Source: Rhyacophila brunnea
Lineage: Eukaryota > Arthropoda > Insecta > Trichoptera > Rhyacophilidae
Direction of reading: 5' to 3'
Length of the DNA: 64,000 bases
Assembly: GCA_022495005.1 (NCBI GenBank)
Contig: JAGYXB010001996.1
Location: forward strand, 310,001-374,000
Shown: piece by piece, positions 55,885 through 64,000 of the stretch
Numbering within the stretch: the stretch's first letter is position 1
How the letters are laid out: each line of letters starts with the position of its first letter
Program-made: the position numbers and the translations under genes
The notes under the pieces: generated by a model
What the model saw: the letters and a program-made list of their open reading frames with translations, nothing else
Told to the model about the DNA's origin: nothing
Database searches by the model: none

Positions 55885-57440
55885 ATGACTTTCACATGAC
55901 GCTGTACCAGGGAACTCATTTATTATCTGTTCTGTGCGCTGTACTGTTTCTTTTCTCGGAAGGTGAGAAACTGCATTCGAGGATGCGAGGCATTCATCTG
56001 ATAGTAGTATAAATACGTCTCCGTAATGGGCAGATAAAACATATATTTTTTTGAGGTATTAGGTATCATGGTAAAAAGAATTCAAGCAGGCTCGATAGAG
56101 TAGTGATTTTTGGTGGCATCGAAGGGAAGAGGCACCTTAATGATGCTGCGACATTATCAAGAAAACGACTGAATCAACAATAACTGAAGCAACAAGATCA
56201 GCGCATGTTCGCTCTAGCGGAAATCATTGGAAACGCTTGTTATTTCAGTGATCACCATCCAGTAATGAGGCAAAGGGTATGAAAAATTATGACATAACCT
56301 CTTTTATTTTGACCACCACGCGTTTATTGATTGTTCTACATGTAGGTATGTATCGATCATATGGTGCTAACAACATCATGTTGGAATATCTTGATGTGTG
56401 ATGGAAGTCGAAGAGTTATTCAAATCAGTCCAGCTGTAGCCTCATAAACCAATTTTAATTCTATAGAAAATGCATCATACGAGGAGCGATAGGTTCTCTT
56501 CATTTACCCAGCTCGGCTGATTTGCCAATTCAATATTACAAACACTTTAGATATCGAGCGATGGCATATATGATATTATATTCATATCTATAATGTGATT
56601 TTTTTATCGGCACTTATGTTTTCCTTCTTTTAAAGCTTCCCAGCCTCCTCTCATTTGTCAACGCCGACGATTCTAATCCATATGTAATATGGGCCAGAAG
56701 TGCTATTCTAATATTATATCACTTAACTCCTAAAACAATAAAAAAATGATCAATATGATATGTCGTATTCAGACATGCAGACATTATAAGGGGATATGAA
56801 CTGTCTTTTTAACGCGGGACCAGAGGGGCACGCTACCAGCTTCTTAAAGAGATACTATATAGGATAGGCATTACAGATTAAAATGCAGTGATTTTGAAAA
56901 TGCATACTAATATTGCGACACATAGAGTGACCTCTTCTCTTCCATACACTGTGATTCTCTATTTATTGGAATGAATATTCGTTAAATTGCGGCAAGATAG
57001 TATTGATGTAGGTAATAATTGGATAATATGCTGACTGTCGCATTGCTGCTACTCTGCAGCATTTTGCTGGGTTTGGGGTTGTCGATCCTCACCGAAGTAT
57101 GTCATACTTGCAGAATATGCTGACGGTAGATGCTGAAGTGATATGCGAAACTTGGTCAATTCGCTGATTTTCACGTTGTTGTAATCACGAAGCATTTGTT
57201 GACACGGCCTGGGGTTATTGACCCCCACATATTATAATGTTTTGTGTATTATAATTGCCATATAAACATTAACCGAGATATATTTGCGCATACATAATTT
57301 TAGTTTGGAGTTTCGTAGCGCCTCTGCAGCAGCTGTTAGGTGTTAACTTGCAATTAAGATAACTACCATGTATATATAATTGACCCGAGTGTTATCTGTG
57401 ATATTTAAATATAAAACAAAATATAATACGAACGTGTTAT
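55885..57440. other. Unassigned DNA
   Basis: A short stretch near 56630-56710 (CCCAGCCTCCTCTCATTTGT, AATATGGGCC) resembles decayed minus-strand RTE sequence. Otherwise nothing recognised. Confidence 0.3.
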
Positions 57441-57446
57441 CGTGAT

Positions 57447-57846
57447 TAGGGATTGCAATAACAATATTCTGAAAATCGGTATCCCGCTATTCATTGATAC
57501 CAAAATACCGGGTTTAATAAAAATCTAAAAAAAATCGATATCAAAAATACAACATTTTAAATGATTGATACACGAGAGAAAAAAGAAACAATAACGAAAA
57601 AGTTCAGGACATATTTATTTTGGATGAAACTTATGTTAAAAGAATCCTGTTGATATTGGTTTATGGATGGAATTTTATTTCATTTTGTGCGGAAAAGTTA
57701 ACGGCACTGAGGAACTAATTATTAGGATCCTGTGAAAGAATTGTCTTTACATGTTTTTAACGAATGTCGTTATTGATGATACTGATATTCAATATGAAAT
57801 ACCGAAAAACCGGTTTTGAAATTTTCATTCGGTATTGCAATCCCTA
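57447..57846. mobile_element. hAT-type MITE, 400 bp, with 8-bp target duplication
   Basis: TAGGGATTGCAATA and TATTGCAATCCCTA are inverted ends. The flanks ATCGTGAT (57439-57446) and ATCATGAT (57847-57854) differ at one base. The interior is AT-rich with ACCGAAAAACCGG-type motifs and no coding sequence. Confidence 0.85.
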
Positions 57847-57859
57847 ATCATGATAACTA

Positions 57860-58330
57860 CCTAGTTCGAATAGAATTTTACTTTTATTTGAGAGGTGTCG
57901 TATTCTGAAGTTATTTTGCAACCTTCACTCGTTATGCAAGTTGTTTTGCACTCGGCCGAATCACTGTCCGTATCAATTCGCCTCGTGTTAGGGTGGTAGC
58001 CGATACACGCCAGAGAGCGAGCCATTTCGATTTCTGTGCAGCGGGCGAACTTCTCATTACGCTGGCAATTTATTTATTGGGCGTTTGATATTTCCATTTG
58101 TTTTATTTATAGTGGCAGTCTATCATTAGGCGGTATATAAGCTATTTGCACTTGGGCAAGCCGGGTTGTGGAGCCATTACTATCCAATAATAGTGCAGCT
58201 TACTCCGCTAGTACCATTATTGTATTTATTGTTCTCTCAAATTATCGAGGTTAAATAATGTTATATTAATCATCAGTGACTCTATTTTATAGTGACAATA
58301 AATCAATCTCAACAAAAATGTCACACACTG
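57860..58330. other. Unassigned, moderately GC-richer DNA
   Basis: The part 57930-58200 is richer in CG than its neighbours (GCGAGCCATTTCGATTTC, GGGCAAGCCGGGTTGTG). No repeat, frame or fold was recognised. Confidence 0.3.
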
Positions 58331-58344
58331 CATTATTTAACACG

Positions 58345-58810
58345 TTTTTATTAGCTCGTATTCTTGTTTGTTCGGTACAGATTTTTTTTCTTTTTTGTCC
58401 AAGATTTGTATTGGACGATTAAAGATTTTTAACTAACTTCCCGACTAGCTAGACATTTGAAACTTTTAGAATATATCAGAACACGACGACAATGCATTCT
58501 CTTAATACTTTTGGCCATCTTTAAGCAGAATTGAGTTCATTTTCAGTTAATTCTGTTTTGTATGTTTCGGAAAAAAATCGTTAAAAGTAACACTATTATT
58601 GGTTGCCAAGGGGGTCCTAGCAACTAAATTATTAATATATACGTGCGTTACTATGGAAATCAATATGAAATGTCAAAATGACATATCAGTATTCTATATT
58701 TATTCAGTATTTCTATCAAGTACAAAATAAAGTATTTATTAATACATAGAATTGTCAAGTTTATATGATTCAACAGAAAATTTAAAAACTTATATAAAAA
58801 GTTTTTCTAA
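58345..58810 (-). mobile_element. Family L element, copy 5, inverted
   Basis: Starts near TTTTTATTAGCTCGTATTC and ends near TATAAAAAGTTTTTCT. It contains TAATATATACGTGCGTTAC and CTATGGAAATCAATATGAAA. Target duplication not readable. Confidence 0.72.
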
Positions 58811-59029
58811 TTCTAAATTATTTCTAAATTTAACTCAATCAAATGAAAAAAATAACAATTTAGATTTGGCGCAATATTTCTGAGTAAAATATATTTTGGT
58901 ACATTATATATTATTACATACTTAATGGGTGTTTTTTAGAAGTATAGAACTTTAAAATGAAATAAAACACATAAAAATCGTGATAATTATTTTATGCCAT
59001 TAGTGTTTGGTGGCGCTTTTGCAGTGGAC

Positions 59030-59600
59030 TGTAATTTTAAGGTGGTGGAGTGATCGTGATGGTGGATGTGGATGCTTGGGGGGGGGGGGGGGGACCAGGT
59101 AGCATGATAGGCACTAACCTTTTTGATGTTCTGCGGTCTATCTGAAGCTGGTCCCTGGGGCATGCTCTTACGTCCTAGTAGGTGCTCGTATGTTACATGT
59201 TTGATGAATGATGTGATGATTAAGGAGACACTTGTGCCGGTAATACGGGCGTAGGTGGCTTGATTTAATGGAGTTTACACGGAGACTCGAATAGGGTTAT
59301 GGTTTCTACGACGGTTACACTGGACACGCTCGTGGTATGCACTTAACTTTTTCAATCAGTCTGTATGCTTGGAACTACTCGTTAAACGACGGTAAAGTCA
59401 TAACAATCCTGCACGCATCCGATTTCTTAATGTAACTAAACTTAACTTGCAATTACGGTCGACTCATGGGCTGTAACTGCTGACTTGCCTGGTCTTGTGA
59501 CAATAATTTGCGATTTGAGGTTGGTGGGAAAAACGATGAATGCGACCATATTTGGCCCAACCAGTGTTTAAATATGATTTCAGGCATATGGGCGCCGCAG
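59030..59600. repeat. Diverged repeat with a 16-G run, related to 62855
   Basis: Holds a run of 16 G (59078-59093), then GGCACTAACC, TTTGATGTT, AAGCTGGTCC. These appear in the same order near 62855-62945 (GGCACTGACC, TTTGATGTTAAGCTGGTCC). The later part shares CAATTACGG and CTGTAACT with 63075-63110. It could be an LTR or MITE, but no ends were defined. Confidence 0.35.
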
Positions 59601-59639
59601 CTTGCTCAAAGCGCAATCTAGAAGTCTAATTTTGGAGCA

Positions 59640-59892
59640 GCCGGGCCCGTATATCGGCAATTGGTTGTGGCACGTTGGGCCGTCTTGTTAAAGCAACAGC
59701 TCTTCCTTTTTGATGCCGTTCGATTGGGGAACGAAAAAGTCGGTAATCATGGACCTATAGCGCTCTCCATTGACTTTAATGTTCTGGCCGGCATTATTTT
59801 GGTCATCATCGGTAAGTTTCGCGAACTGAACCACGATTTTCGAAATAAATTTACACAATTTGTAAGCGTTGTTTTGGCGTAAGTCTATTCAT
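59640..59892 (-). pseudogene. Mariner-type transposase, internally deleted
   Basis: On the minus strand, ATG at 59892-59890 starts MNRLTPKQRLQIV, then FENRGSVRETY (helix-turn-helix part). A deletion leads straight to DDDQNNAGQNIKVNGERYRS, MITDFFVPQSNG and QDGPTCHNQL, the C-terminal half around the second catalytic Asp. The 5' leader TGCTCAGTATGGTTTGCC matches the leader commonly seen before this gene in insects. Non-functional. Confidence 0.8.
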
Positions 59893-59999
59893 GGTGAAAT
59901 GGCAAACCATACTGAGCAAAAATCAGCTGTCAGCTGTCAAATTGGCCTTTGCTATCATGTCCATACGAGAGATGCACCTAGACTCTTTCCAGTCATGCC

Positions 60000-60400
60000 C
60001 TGGTTATGTCATTGGCTTCAAATATATTATCATCGATGGTGTAGCAGGTTGGAATGAGCGGAAATACTATCAAATGTTCCGCAGTTTCCTCATCACCACA
60101 TTCGCAGTTTTCACAATCGAATGGGAAAGGACCGAGAAGTTCTGCGTAGTATTAAAACCAGAAAACTACTGTAAATCGGCTTATTAGATGACAAAACTAC
60201 AGTATTCACAAAATTATCACAAAATGAAAGATCAATGGTAAAAGTAGCAGAGAGCGACACCGTATTTCGTGGCTGAAGATCCTCCGTGATTGGTACAAGC
60301 ATAGCTCCAACAAATTGGGTAGCAAATGATGAAGCAAAGATTGCCATGATAGTGGCTTCCATTGCGGGATACGAAGAAGATTGCGGAAAGGTAACCATTA
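60000..60400 (-). pseudogene. Jockey/R1-type LINE C-terminal fragment
   Basis: The minus strand reads FLVLILRRTSRSFPIRL and, in the next frame, CENCECGDEETAEHLIVFPL, a Cys/His cluster like the one closing many non-LTR polyproteins, then ANDITRAWLERV. Frames are broken. It abuts the mariner leader, so the mariner may have landed in it. Confidence 0.55.
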
Positions 60401-60514
60401 TTCCGTTTCTAGCAAGTATTATCAGGTGGTATCTCTTTCATAATATGTTAATGTATATGTTCTGTCCTTGTTCTTGTCTGTGAGCCGCTGCATCAACCTG
60501 TCGGAGTCTTTGAA

Positions 60515-60660
60515 GAGTCTCTGGATTTTACCGAGCACGAACTCGTTCATTTGCCAAGCGGCGACGTTTAGCTGATGGAGATGAGAAAGATCATCTAAAA
60601 TATGTATATTTTTTGATTGATTGTGTACTGTGTTTTCTAAGGTTACAGTAGGTTACACCA
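60515..60660 (+). repeat. Repeat shared with 45530-45665
   Basis: TTTACCGAGCACGAACTCG, TTTTTTGATTGATTG and AAGGTTACAGTAGGTTAC recur at 45 kb. Confidence 0.45.
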
Positions 60661-60664
60661 CCTG

Positions 60665-61440
60665 AACGCACTATAAGTAGGTATCTGCCAAACTATTATG
60701 GCAGTATCATATTATTTTGTTTTCTTTCACGACCCGTTTAAAATAAACGATTCCCTTATGGCCATATTTTTCGAATTTAGACTTTTCGTTTATTATTATG
60801 TGTATGTTGTTTAATACGTCTACTCGCTGTCTCACTCTCTCTTACATACTTTCATTACGTTTTCTTTCATGCGTTACAGATAAGTCAAGACAAACTATGA
60901 TAGATATATACAGTAAAAAGTATTTTAATAAAAAAAAAATATTAATCTCATTCCTATTTCGATTTTACTATTCCATATTACATATTATTTTAACTAACCC
61001 GAGCACGTCTTGTAAGGGAAAAGCTATAATTATTTTCACGTTCGAAGTTGATAATTTTTGATAGAGTTTTTTTTATCAGTAAAGAGGTTAAAATCTGGTT
61101 GCTACGAGACCTTAGTAATGTAGGTAATCATACAATGATATAGATTTAAAAATAGACGCGTTTATACAGAAGAGAGATCGACATATTATGTAAGTAATAC
61201 GAGTTATTTAATAAGACCTGATCTTGTTATATTCCTATAGACTCCATATTCAAATGTAAACCAATAATTAAACGATGGAAAATGGAACATCTTCATAGAA
61301 TATATTATTAGGTGTTTATCAGTGAAGTCTTAATTCTATGTTGTGAGCTAAAAGCGTTAAATCACGTAGGTATCATAATAATAATAGAAATGTGTAACTT
61401 GAAGAATAGTATAATATGAATGAATGTTGTAACTTACTAC
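60665..61440. other. AT-rich stretch
   Basis: No feature recognised. An 87-codon frame (60798-61061) has no family features. Confidence 0.35.
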
Positions 61441-61444
61441 GAAG

Positions 61445-61560
61445 TAGTGGCGATGGGTGGATGTAGGCTATTAATATCCGACATAAATAGTGCATATTAA
61501 ACTTTGTCAATCAAACGTATTTGTTTTATTGAACTAAGACTACGGAAATAATGGAATTTA
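61445..61560 (+). mobile_element. Family F MITE fragment
   Basis: AGTGGCGATGGGTGGATGTA, AATATCCGACATAAATAGTG and CAAACGTATTTG. One terminus only. Confidence 0.6.
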
Positions 61561-61569
61561 TGGAAACTT

Positions 61570-62230
61570 TGCTGGTTGCTATAACTTGTCATTATTATAT
61601 TTTAAATTTTTTAATCAATATGTAACTGTTTGTTTGTTAATCGAAAGATCTTTCAAGTGTGTATAACTAGAAATAAATGTCTAAAATCGTCTATAAAAGC
61701 GGTGTTTACACCAGAAATTTATGTGTTAATCAAAATTTATTAATGTAACAAATAATAATAATAATATATAGCATTATTATAATTGGTTTAGTGTTTATGA
61801 CTTGTCGTAAATCAATACATTATTATCTACTGTAATGAAGATTTGACATCAATTATTTAAATATATTTATGCGAAGTCATAAATCTTTTTCAGCCACTTA
61901 AATGCCGTAGTCTGAGTCTGGACATGTTGGTTTCTATTATTAATTAAGAGGGTATACTCGTATTACACTGTAAATTGAATTCTTAGTTCTGTTACATGAT
62001 ACTTCATTAGGCACAACCTAAGTACAAGCACAAGAATGAGGTAATTCTAAAAGCTCCCAGTGTGAAGCCAGCAAATTAATACCTGGGCATGTATTAAATC
62101 ACCACGACCATTATTTAAGGAGATAAATACTTGCTCACGCGAGCAATTACTTATTTTATAATTCCTAAGAATCACTGTAAACTTAATTGCTTAGATAAAT
62201 AATCAGATACTTAAATCAGAGTACTATTAT
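61570..62230. other. Unassigned AT-rich DNA
   Basis: No feature recognised. Confidence 0.35.
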
Positions 62231-62237
62231 TGTAGTC

Positions 62238-62812
62238 AGCGGCAAGGGGTGAAGGTAGGCTGTTAAGATTCGGCATTAATAGTGCAGGTACTAAACTTTG
62301 TCAGTCATGCTTACTTGTTTTCATTGAACTAAGAATATAATTTGCAGATGGTGCAGGTTAGTTTTCAAAATTAAATTAAACCCTGCATAAGCCAAACTAT
62401 AATAATTAGGTATGCTATGGGCGATCCGACAAAAATAGTTTTTTAGTCATACTCATTGAATTAAGAATGCATTTATTATTACAGATGGTGTTGGTTGGTT
62501 TTTTTTAAAAATCATTAAGCCCTGCCTTTATGTCTATACCAAACCATAATCGATAAAAATGTTCTTCAATCTGTAAAATATCTAAAATAATGCACTTAAA
62601 ACATACATACTTTTGAATATTTAATAGATAACGAATATTTTTTTTACTATTATCTATTGTGGCTTGGATTAGGAAGAGTTTAATTGAATTTTAAAAACTA
62701 ACAAACACAATCTACACACTGTAGTCTTCGTTCAATAAAAACAAATACGTTTGACTGACAAATTTATGTGGGATCGTAACAGCCTACCTCTACCCTTCGC
62801 CACTATTTGTGA
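62238..62812. mobile_element. Family F MITE, both ends present
   Basis: Left AGCGGCAAGGGGTGAAGGTA and right AGCCTACCTCTACCCTTCGC are inverted repeats of about 100 bp. The interior has two further inverted blocks (AAACCCTGC, AAGCCCTGCC versus GGAAGAGTTTAATT). Confidence 0.75.
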
Positions 62813-62854
62813 TATTATCGAGTAAATAGATAAAATTCTATAGTTTCGCTTTTG

Positions 62855-63190
62855 TGGACTGTATGAAGGGGGGATTTGGATGTTGGTGAGGGACAGCGGA
62901 ATCAGGGATGTGTCCAGGCACTGACCTTTGATGTTAAGCTGGTCCGGACACACGCACACGCACACACTTGTTGCTGATTGTAATGTATAGCACTCTCGCT
63001 TTCACATGAATCAACCGGTACATTCTTTATATGGACGGTGACACTAAAGTGGGTAATGAATTTATGTTTGGGTGAATTACGGTAATTGACGCAGTAATCG
63101 AACTGTAACTCGTGACTGAATGATTGCTGTGGTGACACGTGGCTGTGTTTATGCAACACGGTTGAACCGTCACTTATGAGTTGAACATGC
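62855..63190. repeat. Diverged repeat related to 59030, with (CA)n
   Basis: Shares GGCACTGACCTTTGATGTT and AAGCTGGTCC with 59 kb. It includes an ACACACGCACACGCACACAC microsatellite at 62948-62970. No reading frame of note. Confidence 0.35.
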
Positions 63191-63345
63191 ATAATTTGAA
63201 AATATGTCTGAAAAATATATAAACACTAGAAAATATCTTCCCAGTAGGATTTGAAATTACGCCCTTTGGAATTCGCGTACATGTGCTCTGACCAGTAAGT
63301 TATACGTGTTCTATCTTATTTTGACGAAATTAACTAATGATTTTT
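63190..63345 (-). mobile_element. SINE S1, decayed copy
   Basis: Shares AATTTGAAAATAT, CCAGTAGGATTTGAAATTAC and TTTTGACGAAATTAACTAATG with the other S1 copies. The tRNA-like head is degenerate. Confidence 0.45.
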
Positions 63346-63730
63346 GCTATAATCTGTGAAGCGCTTTCTAAAAAAATGCGTTTTCCAATTGTTATATATT
63401 TCTCGGAAATGTTTTCAAAATGTTCAAAAAAATAATGTTACATTCTTAAATATTGTGAATTATTGTTTGAATAAAAAAAAAATTATAATACTCTATATTT
63501 TAAAAGATACTTCATTAAATCTGGGTTTTAAATATTGTGACCAATGTAATAATGGATCTATAAGGATGTGGAATAATATTTTACTGGAAACGTCTCAGGA
63601 GCAGTTATCCAAAACTGAGGTCGCTGATGACTTTAAGTTAAGAGTACCCATGCGACAGAGGAGCACGTAGAGGTAAAATTAAAAATTGTAGGAAAAATTG
63701 TAAAAAGTAACAAAAGCTGATACAAAATTG

Positions 63731-64000
63731 CCGAACAATTTAAATCAAGAGATCTTCACGTTGGCAATATGACGTCGCACATTTTATAAATGCAACAAAA
63801 TTGGCCTTTGTGGCGAGCAGGTCGGATGGTCCGATGGACCCAAAAGGTGGTTGAATCGTTGACTTGAGCAGCTCTTCCCTTTCTGTACACATTTTAGGAC
63901 ATCCCCAGGAGATGTGGTTTGTATCTTGTATTTCTTCCTTATGTGTTGATCGAGTAACACGGCCAAACTAATAGAGCCTTCCAGCGAAGTCACCATGTCC
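63731..64000 (-). pseudogene. Jockey/R1-type LINE C-terminal fragment, running off the window
   Basis: The minus strand reads GDFAGRLY near the edge, then HISWGCPKMCTERE-like residues and a stop, matching 27770-28200. The 3' region shares GCCGAACAAT and TTGGCCTTTGTGG with that copy. The 5' part lies beyond 64000. Confidence 0.65.

Noticed and set aside
59661..60187. Plus-strand open frames over the mariner and LINE fragment
   Set aside because: The minus strand carries the recognisable transposase and LINE residues. The plus frames are shadows.
59030..63190. The two related repeats at 59.0 and 62.9 kb as a pair of LTRs
   Set aside because: They are too diverged, no TG..CA ends, target duplication or gag/pol were found, and other elements lie between them.
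1..64000. CRISPR arrays, bacterial operons or phage genes
   Set aside because: No regularly spaced short repeats and no dense coding. The content is eukaryotic transposons throughout.

Overview
This is AT-rich nuclear DNA from an animal, most likely an insect. The transposon content fits: hAT, piggyBac-like, mariner, Helitron, CR1/Jockey-type and RTE-type LINEs, and tRNA-derived SINEs. Short runs of the insect telomere unit TTAGG also occur. A moth or butterfly is a reasonable guess from the mix (Helitrons, RTE ends followed by a GAT-repeat tail, many short MITEs), but no host gene settles it. No long host coding sequence is visible. The window reads as intergenic or deep intronic DNA built from nested mobile elements. 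One short stretch (41431-41738, minus) has the look of a host terminal exon.

Layout. 1-6.0 kb: a ~500-bp dispersed repeat, a repeat shared with 14.4 kb, a LINE fragment, and a complete 2.87-kb hAT transposon (3161-6026). The hAT has an 8-bp target duplication, a single coding frameshift, and sits in the edge of an older foldback repeat. 6-12 kb: mostly unassigned DNA, a tRNA-derived SINE, a LINE end, and a 961-bp nearly palindromic TTAA-flanked element nested inside a second pair of inverted repeats. 12-22 kb: MITEs, hAT debris, LINE 3' ends and the first copies of a TTAA-flanked MITE family with eight copies in the window. 22-31 kb: a complete 812-bp hAT-type element, a GACGT-type hAT MITE, GC-rich hairpins, a tandem-duplicated LINE end, and more copies of the dispersed families. 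31-43 kb: an RTE fragment inserted into another LINE with a target duplication, a LINE reverse transcriptase fragment, a hammerhead-like motif, three tRNA-derived SINEs, a near-perfect 190-bp palindrome, the possible host exon, and a CR1/Jockey reverse transcriptase remnant. 43-64 kb: further MITEs, a 1.83-kb internally deleted Helitron with both ends (52874-54706), a decayed mariner, and LINE ends running to the right edge.

The elements do not form a pathway. They form a layered insertion history, and several empty-site or nested comparisons within the window order the insertions. Only the 3161-6026 hAT looks recent enough to have moved lately. Class assignments come from ends, target duplications and recognisable protein motifs read by eye. 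Boundaries of repeats without target duplications are approximate.
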